DNA from: Sulfidibacter corallicola
GTDB taxonomy: Bacteria; Acidobacteriota; Holophagae; Acanthopleuribacterales; Acanthopleuribacteraceae
Direction of reading: 5' to 3'
Assembly (NCBI RefSeq): GCF_017498545.1
Contig: NZ_CP071793.1
Location: 8,364,256-8,428,255 of the forward strand
DNA: 64,000 nt
Shown piece by piece: positions 9,024-16,928 of this stretch (positions are counted from its first letter, which is position 1; the number at the start of each line of letters is the position of its first letter). The position numbers were made by a program, and so were the translations under genes. The notes under the pieces were generated by a model. It did no database searches. It had not been told where the DNA came from and saw only the letters and a program-made list of their open reading frames with translations.

Positions 9024-9869
9024 ATGAGTTCTCAAGGAATTGTTTCAGGATTAAAGCTGTCTTCTCTTCACGGTACATGGAATGATGGAAATCAGTTTGG
9101 CACAAAGATAAAATTATTCAACAATTCATCGAATTATACAGTTGACAATTACTCACTTCCTCTATATATGGGCGATACGAAGTATAACAACAGTAGCCAA
9201 TCAGGTTTTACCTGGACTTGGTCAAATATTGCCATTTTACCTTACCAAGAATCGTTATCTATTGGGTTTGAGGTGTTCGGTACTTCAATCTTAGGTCATC
9301 TTATTTCTCTTTATTATGGACTTGATCAAACTAGAATAATATATGGTTGTCAATCCCGTTATCCTGATTTTTCAGCATATGATACTCCTTTTCAAGCTGA
9401 ACCAGAAAAACTTGAAGATACATGGGAAAATTACACCAATGCTCCATACGCACGTTTTGATACCAACTCTTGGAGTGGATCCAAGCCACCCAAAAATGTT
9501 TATCTGCCATATTTTCAATCGGACCATTTTACATTGACAATGTCTAGAATAACCGCTATTCACACCAAAGAGCTGACCTATAGAATTCTACCTGACGGTC
9601 AACTTGTTGTTGAACCAACATATGGCAGTGCAGATGAAAAAACAACCTCGGATCATGCCATTTCAACCGATATAAGTATCCCTATTCACAAAATCAAACC
9701 AGTAGGTTTAAATCCCAATAGGGGAGGCTCAGGTGATCCATACGGCACACTTGACTTTACTTTTGAAACCGAAGATTCTCAATCTATTTCTTTTGGCATT
9801 TTTCAGATTGCCGAGAGTCAAACCAGTAATTATGACGTTATCGTAGATGACTCAAATCCATTTGGATAA
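9024..9869 (+). CDS. Unknown protein, partner of the MACPF protein, C-terminal SNPFG
   Basis: 281 residues, no signal peptide and no obvious membrane segment. It is rich in Tyr, Trp, Ser, Thr and Asn with alternating beta-strand-like patterns, suggesting an all-beta protein. The start has AAAGGAG 8 nt upstream. The gene is clearly more AT-rich than the surrounding chromosome and uses AT-ending codons. It ends DDSNPFG. The downstream MACPF gene, 21 bp away, also ends in SNPFG. By analogy with bicomponent pore formers, in which a beta-rich membrane-binding protein recruits a MACPF protein, it may be a targeting or binding component; this is inference from context. I do not recognise the family. 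Confidence 0.7.
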   Translation: MSSQGIVSGLKLSSLHGTWNDGNQFGTKIKLFNNSSNYTVDNYSLPLYMGDTKYNNSSQSGFTWTWSNIAILPYQESLSIGFEVFGTSILGHLISLYYGLDQTRIIYGCQSRYPDFSAYDTPFQAEPEKLEDTWENYTNAPYARFDTNSWSGSKPPKNVYLPYFQSDHFTLTMSRITAIHTKELTYRILPDGQLVVEPTYGSADEKTTSDHAISTDISIPIHKIKPVGLNPNRGGSGDPYGTLDFTFETEDSQSISFGIFQIAESQTSNYDVIVDDSNPFG

Positions 9870-9890
9870 AAAAATATGGAGATTGATAAA

Positions 9891-10895
9891 ATGAGTATTG
9901 CTGATTTGAACAATAAAAACTATGCAGCTTGGACTGTCGATCAATGGGAAAGTGTTTTTTTGAACACAAACAGTTTTAAGGGGATATTCTTTCACGATTC
10001 TCCAACCAGTCCTCTTGAGCCTTTGAGCGAATTCTCGGCTTTGGAAATAAATCCAATTTCATCATTTACCCGCGATATGGTTCACCAAACATCCACGTTT
10101 AATTACTACTTCTCCAGTATTTCCGATTATTCCTCATATTCTTTGGCAATAAACGACTATTATGGGTATTTTTCAGGCTCGATCTCTGCGAGCGTACCCC
10201 TTATTGGTGGAGGGACAATAGGACGCACCCGAACCTCCTCGGGACATCAGTCCAATAGTCATCAAAAGGATTATTCAGTCGCATCATATTTTATTCCAAA
10301 ATTTTCATACGCTATTACAAATAACCTCTTCAGAACCACCAATGAGTTCAATCAAGATGTACTTGAAATTCTTGACAACGACTCGTCCGCAGATGAAAAA
10401 CTTAATGATTTCATGAATTTGCTTAAAACAAAATGGGGAGAGTATATCTCTACAAAAGTGCTGCTTGGAGGTAGTTTTTCACGAATCTACTCCTTTAATT
10501 CAACTAGTACAACTAATATGATGAATGCGCACGAAATGATCAGGGCCAATTTTGACACCATAGTTAAGTTTATGGAAATTAGTGCGAACATTGAACACAC
10601 GGCAGAATCCAGTCAAACGCTCAAAAGCCAGGTTGCAGAAAGCATCTCCGGAGTGGCTGTTTATGGAGGAAACATTTCTTCGGCATACAGTTTTAAAGAT
10701 TGGTCAAAGTCTCTTGGTAGCGCTCAGTACTGGGGGAACATTGGACGTTCCGACATGGCACCAATTATCAATTTTCTTCCAGATCACATCCTCTATAAAG
10801 TAGGGGAGCTCTACGTAAGAAATGATACAAATGGAGATTACGAGAATAAGGCAGTAAAATACTTCTATTCACAACAAAGTAATCCATTTGGATAA
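9891..10895 (+). CDS. MACPF/perforin-like pore-forming protein, C-terminal SNPFG
   Basis: 334 residues from the ATG at 9891, which has GGAG 9 nt upstream; the in-frame ATG at 9876 overlaps that ribosome site. The sequence WGEYISTKVLLGG at residues 182-194 fits the MACPF signature (aromatic-G-x-x-x-x6-GG) in spacing and in the GG pair, although the usual TH pair is EY. It is preceded by a glycine/serine-rich segment (GYFSGSISASVPLIGGG) where MACPF proteins carry the first membrane-inserting helix cluster. A helical stretch follows the signature, as expected for the second cluster. No signal peptide is visible. MACPF proteins oligomerise into membrane pores. The AT-rich composition, insertion sequences downstream and the partner gene suggest a horizontally acquired toxin cassette. 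The protein ends QSNPFG. Confidence 0.7.
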   Translation: MSIADLNNKNYAAWTVDQWESVFLNTNSFKGIFFHDSPTSPLEPLSEFSALEINPISSFTRDMVHQTSTFNYYFSSISDYSSYSLAINDYYGYFSGSISASVPLIGGGTIGRTRTSSGHQSNSHQKDYSVASYFIPKFSYAITNNLFRTTNEFNQDVLEILDNDSSADEKLNDFMNLLKTKWGEYISTKVLLGGSFSRIYSFNSTSTTNMMNAHEMIRANFDTIVKFMEISANIEHTAESSQTLKSQVAESISGVAVYGGNISSAYSFKDWSKSLGSAQYWGNIGRSDMAPIINFLPDHILYKVGELYVRNDTNGDYENKAVKYFYSQQSNPFG

Positions 10896-10961
10896 TCAAG
10901 CCATCTAAATATATACCCCATCTGAGAATGAAGAAAACATCCGGAAATTTGTTTGTCACCC

Positions 10962-10995
10962 GGAGTGCTCGTTAAAAACCGAACACTCCTTTTTT
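10962..10995 (+). terminator. Rho-independent terminator of the MACPF cassette
   Basis: GGAGTGCTCG and CGAACACTCC form a 10-bp stem with one mismatch around an 8-nt loop, followed directly by six T residues. It sits 66 bp after the MACPF stop codon. The remaining sequence to 11192 holds short palindromes but no gene. Confidence 0.85.
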
Positions 10996-11222
10996 GCTTC
11001 GGATTGGGCAATCATGTTGACGCTTTCCTAAACGAACCCGGGTTTTGCTCGGTACAGGACCCTGGGTCCGTCTGCTGAGCAGGGTGCTCAAAACCTGACC
11101 CGGCATCGGCGCAGTCAGGTCGAACATATGAAAATGCGTAAGCGCTTATTGCGTCGCGTCAGGCTGTGCAGGGCTCGTGTTGGGTTCTGGAGTGGACCTA
11201 CCCCGAATTGGTGGACAATGAG

Positions 11223-12098
11223 TTAAGCAACCCACGTGCAGATGGATTGCGTTTGTTCGTATTCATTCGGGCTCTGGTATCCCAACGCGTTCTGCAGCCG
11301 CTCTGGATTGTAAAACCCCATGATGTACTCGGATATTGACCCCCTTGCCTCCTCTCGGCTTCGATATTTCTGCCCCACCACCTGTTCCGATTTCAGCGTT
11401 TTGAAGAAGCTTTCCATCGGCGCTTTGTCCCAGCAATCGCCTTTCCCACTCATGCTACTCAGCATCCCGTTCTCGATCAACGCGTTCTGGTAGGCCTCGC
11501 TCGCATACTGGCTTCCGCGATCCGAGTGATGGATCAATCCCGGTTCCGGCCGCCGCTGTTTCACCGCCATCTCCAGGGCACGGGTGACCAACTCCGTTCT
11601 CATGTGCGCCGCCATGTGCCAGCCCACCACCCGCCGGGAGTACAGGTCCAGGATGGCCGCCAGGTACAACCATCCTTCGTGGGTGCTGATGTAGGAGATA
11701 TCCGCTACCCAAACCCGGTTCGGCGCCGTTGTTTCAAAATTGCGGTTCAGGAGGTTTTCCTTCACCGGTAGGTGATGTCTGGAGTCCGTGGTGACCTGGT
11801 ACTTCCGTTTGGTTTTGGCCCGGATTCCCGCTTGCTGTATCAATCGAGCGACGCGGTTCTTCCCACAGAACACGCCTTGCTTCACCAATTCGGCATGGAT
11901 CCGAGGGCTTCCGTAAACCTGCCGTTTGGCGTGGTGAATCGTTCGGATTTGCGCCACGAGCTTCTCGTTGTCCACGGCCCTCTGGGACGACTTTCTCCAG
12001 CGAGAGGCATAGTACCCACTCCGGGATACCCCCATCACCTTGCACAGCAGCGCCACTGGGTACTGCCCACTTTGCATGTGTATGAACGCATGTTTCAC
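11223..12098 (-). CDS. IS3-family transposase OrfB (DDE integrase core)
   Basis: About 291 residues from a GTG that overlaps the OrfA stop as GTGA, preceded by AAGGAAG. It carries the HTH_21-type N-terminus (KRQVYGSPRIHAEL) and an rve integrase core with the catalytic triad in VADISY, HHSDRGSQYAS and the glutamate of PMESFFKTLK. The frame continues upstream into OrfA, so in vivo it is probably also made as an OrfAB fusion by -1 frameshifting at the A6G run at 12128-12134. It appears intact. Length and motifs are normal for the family. Confidence 0.92.
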   Translation of the reverse strand: MKHAFIHMQSGQYPVALLCKVMGVSRSGYYASRWRKSSQRAVDNEKLVAQIRTIHHAKRQVYGSPRIHAELVKQGVFCGKNRVARLIQQAGIRAKTKRKYQVTTDSRHHLPVKENLLNRNFETTAPNRVWVADISYISTHEGWLYLAAILDLYSRRVVGWHMAAHMRTELVTRALEMAVKQRRPEPGLIHHSDRGSQYASEAYQNALIENGMLSSMSGKGDCWDKAPMESFFKTLKSEQVVGQKYRSREEARGSISEYIMGFYNPERLQNALGYQSPNEYEQTQSICTWVA

Positions 12099-12391
12099 AG
12101 CACTTCCTTGGCAAAGTAGGCCGTCGCCTTTTTTAGGATTTCGTTCTCCATTCGGAGCTGGCGCACTTCTTCTCGGAGACGATCCACTTCCCCGGCTTCC
12201 TCGCTCCGCTTTCCCTTGCCGGGAAAGGCTTTCTCGCCTTTTTTCAGGTAGTTCGCCTTCCATCGTGACAGCATGCTCGTGGAGATCCCCAGTTTTCGAC
12301 ACGCCTCCGCCAGCGAATAGCCGTGTTCCGTCACCAATTGCACCGCTTCGATCTTGAATTCCTCGGTGTACGCTTTTCTCTTTCTTGCCAT
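12095..12391 (-). CDS. IS3-family transposase OrfA
   Basis: 98 residues beginning MARKRKAYTEEFKIEAVQL, a helix-turn-helix of the HTH_Tnp_1 type, followed by a leucine-zipper-like coiled coil (VDRLREEVRQLRMENEILKK) that mediates multimerisation. GAGAGGA lies about 10 nt upstream of the chosen ATG. The in-frame heptamer A AAA AAG at codons for LKK is the standard IS3 slippery site; slipping back one base reads directly into OrfB. Confidence 0.92.
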   Translation of the reverse strand: MARKRKAYTEEFKIEAVQLVTEHGYSLAEACRKLGISTSMLSRWKANYLKKGEKAFPGKGKRSEEAGEVDRLREEVRQLRMENEILKKATAYFAKEVL

Positions 12392-12768
12392 GGAAACCAT
12401 TCCTCTCCAGTCCGGGCCAGCCGTCAGGCACTCGAGCCGGCATGGGGCCTCGGCCTTTGCGGGAAGGATAAATCGGGGAAGCTCCATGGATCCGTGGGTT
12501 GGCCCCTTCGGTATCCTCCGCCCTTTCGGGCGGGAGGGAAAGCCCCCGCAGGGGGTTTTTGCTCCCGACCGGCAGGCTCGGGGGTGGCCGGAGGGGCGGG
12601 GCCCCCGGTCTATGGAGGAGTCCACGCTTTATGTTCACGCCAAAGTCCGAGGTCCACAGGCCGAACGGGTCTTGACCCACCCAAGCCTGTGATCCATGCT
12701 CGCCTTGATCTGGCATTCTACCCTCATGACTGCTTTTCTGGTCTGTCCAGAAAACCGGGGGAAGTCCG

Positions 12769-13071
12769 CTCGTCGAAGTCGACATCCTCTTCATCGACAC
12801 GGAAGGAGACCGCGGTGGTGTCGTAAAAGATGAGGTCGACTTTGAGGTTGAAGAGATCGGCGGTCTTGTGGAAAACAGCCTGTTCCACAGCCCTGGCGTG
12901 CTCGTAGAAGAAACCCATGGCCTGATACATCTGTTTGAGTTTCAGGTCGTTGCACGTGGGAAGGTAGACTTTGTCAAGCCATCGTTCCCAAATCCCGAGC
13001 TTGGAATCGGGTTTTCGATTAAGGGCCGGAGCCCCAGGAAATCGCCAGCCTCGAACTGCAGCAGACCTCAA
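12769..13071 (-). pseudogene. Truncated IS1634-like transposase fragment
   Basis: About 100 codons match the N-terminal part of IS1634-type DDE transposases (ERWLDKVYLPTCNDLKLKQ, then VDLIFYDTTAVSF with the first catalytic Asp). The frame is cut at 12768 by the terminal repeat of the IS3 element, and the catalytic remainder is absent on the far side. The N-terminus also looks incomplete. Its product would be non-functional. The stretch 13072-13320 downstream holds nothing I recognise. Confidence 0.75.
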
Positions 13072-13320
13072 CGAAATTGATCCTAAGTCTTTGATTCGGT
13101 TTTAGTTGTGAAGAGGGGCCTCTGCGAACCCAATTCGGATATCTAAATGGGTTGATGCGTGTTCTGCCGATATCTCGCCTATTTATACGAGCTGACATTT
13201 CTTGTCCAGCGCCTCTTCAATTGGGAATGACCCCCAATAGCAACGCTTGCCCAAATCGTTTGAAACATCCCCTATTGGGGGAGCAGTGGCCTGCCCCCGC
13301 CAATGAAAAGGAGTTATTCA

Positions 13321-13734
13321 TTGAAAAACAATATTTTGGCACTGGGTGCCTGTGCCATTCTTGCCCTAATCATCACTCTTCCATTGGAATGGGCAATCCT
13401 CCCAGGACAAAAGGTGACCGGTCTGTCCGGTTCTATTTCGTTTGAGTTGTTTACACTGTCCTTAAAAGTGCCTTTCTGGCTGGCGGTAGTTGCAGGGGTA
13501 GTCGGCGTGAGCCTTGATCTGCTCAATTTCATGAAGGTAACCAGGCTTTCAAGCCCGTATTCGATAATCCTTTTACTGTTTGCCGCGCTTTGCATTCTGG
13601 CTGCAATTATCGTAACCCTTTTTGCCGGCAATGCTAAGTTTGCCATCGGATTGTTCATTGCAATTTTCGGGGTTTGTTTGGGCTTTAAGTTTGCGTTCGA
13701 TTGCCGAACCACGGCAACGGAGTTAATTGATTAA
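13321..13734 (+). CDS. Small four-helix membrane protein of unknown function
   Basis: 137 residues from a TTG start that has AAAGGAG at ideal spacing; the upstream in-frame ATG at 13303 overlaps the ribosome site and is less likely. Four hydrophobic segments are visible: residues about 4-24, 46-65, 80-103 and 108-125. The second and third are joined by a short basic loop (KVTRLS). There is no signal-peptide cleavage site and no recognised motif. It is isolated between insertion-sequence debris, with somewhat lower GC than the core genes, so it is probably part of the accessory island. Confidence 0.55.
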   Translation: MKNNILALGACAILALIITLPLEWAILPGQKVTGLSGSISFELFTLSLKVPFWLAVVAGVVGVSLDLLNFMKVTRLSSPYSIILLLFAALCILAAIIVTLFAGNAKFAIGLFIAIFGVCLGFKFAFDCRTTATELID

Positions 13735-13786
13735 CCCGTCCACCATGCCTGATTATCAAAACATTGTTTGTCGACGAAGTTGTCGC

Positions 13787-13860
13787 ATATCCGTTACCCA
13801 AACCCGGTTCGGCGCCGTTTTTTCAAAATTGCGGTCCAGGAGGTTTTCCTTGACCGGTAA
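13787..13860. repeat. 74-bp scar of the IS3 transposase gene
   Basis: This stretch repeats 11697-11770 (part of OrfB around the first catalytic Asp) with only a few differences, in the same orientation. No other IS sequence surrounds it. It marks a second, almost fully deleted copy or a recombination product and brackets the 11-13.9 kb segment between direct repeats. Confidence 0.85.
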
Positions 13861-13872
13861 GTCCAGGGCTGA

Positions 13873-14688
13873 TTACCAAGACAAGTTGGGAAAAGTCAGG
13901 GGGATATCCATGTCAAAACGCAGCCCGAAATGGCGAGCGAGAATCTGGAGAAGGTCCTCTTTCGAAGTGATTTTCTGCTTGTTCGCCACGCCCGCGGCGT
14001 TGCGCATGTTGAATATGTCGTTCTGTATGGTGACCCGCCCGCCTTCGGGCGTGGCACGCGCGACGAGCAGACGATCCCGAAAATGGGACTCCGGATGGGT
14101 CGACGTGTACCAGTTGGCCACCTCGCGATCAATCAGGGGCATCTGCTCGAGGGTGAAATCACAGACGTCCTTCCAGCCGTCGTCGAGGAGGACCTGGTGA
14201 AAATAAAGATCGCCCTCGCGAACGATGCGGCGCGGTTCATGAGAAGAAGACTGGGTGACATCCAGCACGAAGCGAATAGCGCTGGTGGGGGTGAGGCCAC
14301 CGACCCCCACATCGGCGAACCAACTGGTTCCCTCGATCTCGACTCGGGCGAATAGATGGGTTCGCGGTGGAATATGATCTCGCTCGGAACCGATGCGCAC
14401 TCGGGCGCTGATCGGCGCTACCTCGAAACCCAAGATCTCCAACACCGAGATCAAGAGGCCGTTTTGTTCGAAGCAATAGCCACCGCGGTTATTTTCGATC
14501 AGCTTTTTCCGCAAGGATGCGTTGTCCAGGGCAATCTCCCGGCCAAGTAGGACGTCCAAATTTTCGAAGGGAATGCACTGGGTGTGGGCTGCAATGATGC
14601 CGTTCAAGGTGGCCAAGGAGGGCACGAGCGGCCCATCGTAGCCGATTCGTTCAAGATAAGCGCTGAGGTCGAGTTGTGCGTGTGTCAT
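13873..14688 (-). CDS. nat: Arylamine N-acetyltransferase
   Basis: 271 residues, the normal length for the family. It transfers acetyl from acetyl-CoA to arylamines, hydrazines or arylhydroxylamines. The Cys-His-Asp triad is intact: Cys in NRGGYCFEQN, His in PRTHLFARV and Asp in WFADVGVGG. The conserved PFENLDVLLG segment is also present. The ATG at 14688 follows AAAGGAAC; the ORF-opening ATG five codons earlier is badly placed. It lies 63 bp downstream of the ArsR-rhodanese gene on the same strand and is probably cotranscribed with it. Confidence 0.93.
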   Translation of the reverse strand: MTHAQLDLSAYLERIGYDGPLVPSLATLNGIIAAHTQCIPFENLDVLLGREIALDNASLRKKLIENNRGGYCFEQNGLLISVLEILGFEVAPISARVRIGSERDHIPPRTHLFARVEIEGTSWFADVGVGGLTPTSAIRFVLDVTQSSSHEPRRIVREGDLYFHQVLLDDGWKDVCDFTLEQMPLIDREVANWYTSTHPESHFRDRLLVARATPEGGRVTIQNDIFNMRNAAGVANKQKITSKEDLLQILARHFGLRFDMDIPLTFPNLSW

Positions 14689-14751
14689 GGGGTTCCTTTC
14701 CATTCAGGGGGTCATTTCGTGTTGAGCGAAGGTTGGCGGGCGAATGTTCGA

Positions 14752-15450
14752 TCAATCGTCGCTCTCGTTCGCGTTTGGTTGGGGGGATATGTCGAGATCG
14801 AGGCCGGCGGCCTTCCAACCCGGAATGCCGCTCTCCAAATGTCGCGCCCGGAGGCCCCTGCCGCGCAATGCGGCAACCGCCTGTAACGAGAGCGCACAAA
14901 AGGGACCTCGGCAGTAGGCGACAATCTCCCGATGAGGTGGTAGCTCGGCGAGGCGCCGTTCGAGTTCATCGCATGGGATGTTGAGTGCGCCGGGTAGGTG
15001 GCCCGTGGCGTACTCGTGTTCCGGCCGCACGTCCAACAGGGTCACACTGCCCTCTTTCATTCGCTCCAGCAACACGTCGAGCGGCATGGTCTGCAAGTGG
15101 TCTTTCTGATGAATCACGTCGGTAACGACCTGGCGCATCTGGGCTTGATTGTGATCCGCACAATGCCTGAGCGCGGCCAACAAGGCCACGATGGGACCGT
15201 CTCCGAGGCGGTACAACACATACTTTCCCGCTCGCCGCGTCTGAACGAGCCCGACCCGCCTGAGCCGCTGTAAGTGTTGGGAGGCATTGGCAACCGAGAG
15301 CCCGGATCGCTCGGCCAATGTCTCGACGGCACATTCCTCCTGGGTGATGTGGTCCAAGAGGACGAGGCGGTGGGCATGGCCGAGGGTGCGGGCCAATTCG
15401 GCAATCTCATCATGGATCTGGGTTTGTGGGTTGTGTTGAGGGGTCGACAT
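14752..15450 (-). CDS. ArsR-family repressor fused to a rhodanese domain
   Basis: 232 residues. An N-terminal ArsR-type winged helix (residues about 15-95, recognition helix near LSVANASQHLQRLRRVGLV) is joined to a C-terminal rhodanese domain (about 120-225). The rhodanese active-site loop is YCRGPFCALS, with the catalytic Cys first and a second Cys four residues later. By family knowledge such fusions sense sulfane sulfur, thiols or metal/oxidative stress and repress an adjacent operon. The ATG at 15450 has AAAGAGAGAG upstream. A perfect-arm palindrome just upstream, between this gene and the divergent DUF2938 gene, is the likely operator. It probably controls both directions. Confidence 0.9.
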   Translation of the reverse strand: MSTPQHNPQTQIHDEIAELARTLGHAHRLVLLDHITQEECAVETLAERSGLSVANASQHLQRLRRVGLVQTRRAGKYVLYRLGDGPIVALLAALRHCADHNQAQMRQVVTDVIHQKDHLQTMPLDVLLERMKEGSVTLLDVRPEHEYATGHLPGALNIPCDELERRLAELPPHREIVAYCRGPFCALSLQAVAALRGRGLRARHLESGIPGWKAAGLDLDISPQPNANESDD

Positions 15451-15472
15451 GGCTCTCTCTTTTTCAAAAACA

Positions 15473-15496
15473 TCATTCAATTGTTCGATTGAATGA
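15473..15496. promoter_or_regulatory. Palindromic operator between ArsR-rhodanese and DUF2938 genes
   Basis: TCATTCAAT-n6-ATTGAATGA, 9-bp arms without mismatch. This is the size and AT-rich form usual for ArsR-family operators, centred 35 bp upstream of the repressor start and about 130 bp upstream of the divergent gene. Confidence 0.75.
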
Positions 15497-15615
15497 TATA
15501 CTGCCTGCTCTTCACGAGCCTGTCAAGACCGGCGGACTCGATCCCGTAATTTCCTCACCCCCCGATTGCAACCACGAGTTGGAGGTGGGTGGCCTGAAAC
15601 ATCTAGGAGGAACAC

Positions 15616-16113
15616 ATGGTTGGATTTCTGGAATTCGGAGTGCGTGCGGTGGCCATCGGCGTTGGTGCCACTTTTGTAATGGATCTTTGGGCGATCTTTT
15701 TGAAACGATGCTTCGGGACGCCGTCCCTGGACTACGCCATGGTGGGCCGTTGGCTTGGACATTTCCCCCAGGGACGATTCCGACACTCCAGCATTGCCCA
15801 GGCCGACCCCGTTCCGGGGGAACGTATTTTGGGTTGGTGTGCCCACTACGCGATCGGTATCACCTTTGCCGCCTTGCTGCTCGCGATTTGGGGGCTGGAT
15901 TGGGCTCGCCACCCGACATTCTTTCCAGCCGTGTTCATCGGAGTCGTGACGGTGGTCGCACCGTTTTTCATCATGCAGCCGGGAATGGGCGCAGGCGTGG
16001 CGGCATCGAAGACGCCCCATCCCAACATCGCCCGCATCCGCAGCCTCGCAGCCCACACGGTCTATGGCTTGGGGTTGTATCTCTCGGCACTGTTCTGGGC
16101 ATTGCTGACCTAA
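15616..16113 (+). CDS. DUF2938 family membrane protein
   Basis: 165 residues with four predicted membrane helices (about 5-28, 75-93, 100-120, 143-163). Conserved-looking polar segments match the DUF2938 family: MDLWAIFLKRCFGTPSLDY, HYAIGITFAALLLAIWG, and FFIMQPGMGAGVAASKTP. AGGAGG lies 7 nt before the ATG. Function in the family is not known. The divergent ArsR-rhodanese repressor and shared operator suggest a role in handling a thiol, sulfide or metal stress signal; that is inference. Confidence 0.8.
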   Translation: MVGFLEFGVRAVAIGVGATFVMDLWAIFLKRCFGTPSLDYAMVGRWLGHFPQGRFRHSSIAQADPVPGERILGWCAHYAIGITFAALLLAIWGLDWARHPTFFPAVFIGVVTVVAPFFIMQPGMGAGVAASKTPHPNIARIRSLAAHTVYGLGLYLSALFWALLT

Positions 16114-16297
16114 TCGGCCCGACTCATGCGGCCGAGAGCCGTTCTCTGGTTCGATTCGAGGTGCATGGATCCTTCCGTGTTTCGCGCACCCTTCCCCAGT
16201 TCTAGGGAGATTTTGTCTCCTCGGCCGCTTTCTTGAAACAAAACCGTCTGGAATGCCTAAATGTCGAGAGATTCGTCGTGCCTGGTAGGTTCATCCG

Positions 16298-16400
16298 CCG
16301 GATGAACTAGTCGAAGTAATTCAGGCGAGGAGTTCCCGCATGCTGCGAGAGTTGGCGGGGCAGTAAGTTGGTCAGGGGCGGTAAGCCGGCCCGGCCGACA
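16298..16400 (-). repeat. Dispersed repeat copy A
   Basis: GAACTAGTCGAAGTAATTC followed by GGAGTTCCCGCATG and a GCCGGCCCGGCCGACA end matches the copy at 58.1 kb in the same relative order, and the copy at 16.6 kb in inverted order. It lies in a gene-free stretch (16114-16928) that is built mostly of these repeats. Confidence 0.6.
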
Positions 16401-16504
16401 CTCCGAAGTGATCAGTGCTGCGAAAATTCAGAATGCCAAAGAGCGAAGCTCCAATAAAAACAGGAGCTTGGGAATGTGCGACCAGCGGTCGCACCTACCT
16501 GGCC

Positions 16505-16579
16505 ATACCGGCCGTGGCACACCGGCCGTGGCACACCGGCCGTGGCACACCGGCCGTGGCATACCGGCCGTGGCATACC
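16505..16579. repeat. 15-bp minisatellite, five units
   Basis: Five head-to-tail units of ACCGGCCGTGGCACA, the first and the last two with TA in place of CA. It lies between two inverted copies of the dispersed repeat. All units keep GGCCGTGGCA, so the array is recent or homogenised. Confidence 0.9.
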
Positions 16580-16745
16580 TACCGGGCCTTACCTGCCCTG
16601 CACCACACCCCTTTCGTAGATGCGGGAACACCTAAGCGATTTGCTTCGATTAGTTACCCATCTGAAACCCGGTGGCCGGTGTGCCGGTGGTTCGGCATAC
16701 CGACCACCGGCATTCCGGGCCCCTGGCCTGGACGGCGACTCTGTG
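16580..16745 (+). repeat. Dispersed repeat copy B, inverted relative to A and C
   Basis: TGCGGGAACACC, then TTGCTTCGATTAGTTACCCA, then a CCGGTGGCCGGTGTGCCGG palindrome-rich block and GGCCTGGACGGCGACTC. The reverse complement of 58085-58215 matches along nearly its whole length. The CCGGTGG/CCACCGG arms can form hairpins. Confidence 0.75.
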
Positions 16746-16928
16746 ATGAACATCGGCAGCCGCTGTTGATCGGGATGGAAAACTACAGCTCTAGCCCGGG
16801 TTTAGCCGGGTTCCATCGAACTCGGTTCATTCGGTGGGCACGATTTCGCCCAATCGGGTTCGATCCGTTAAAAATGCCGGCTGTTCCAGTAGAGTCTGCA
16901 CAGAACCACGACATCGCGGGGAGACCTC

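Larger units (their letters stand above)
11193..12768 (-). mobile_element. IS3-family insertion sequence
   Basis: About 1.57 kb with two overlapping transposase frames on the minus strand. Imperfect terminal inverted repeats of about 24 bp are visible: TGGACCTACCCCGAATTGG at 11193 on the plus strand and GGACTTCCCCCGGTTTTCT reading inward from 12767 on the minus strand. No target duplication is apparent. The right end abuts a truncated IS1634-like transposase, so one flank was probably rearranged after insertion. A 74-bp fragment of the same element type lies at 13787-13860. Confidence 0.85.
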
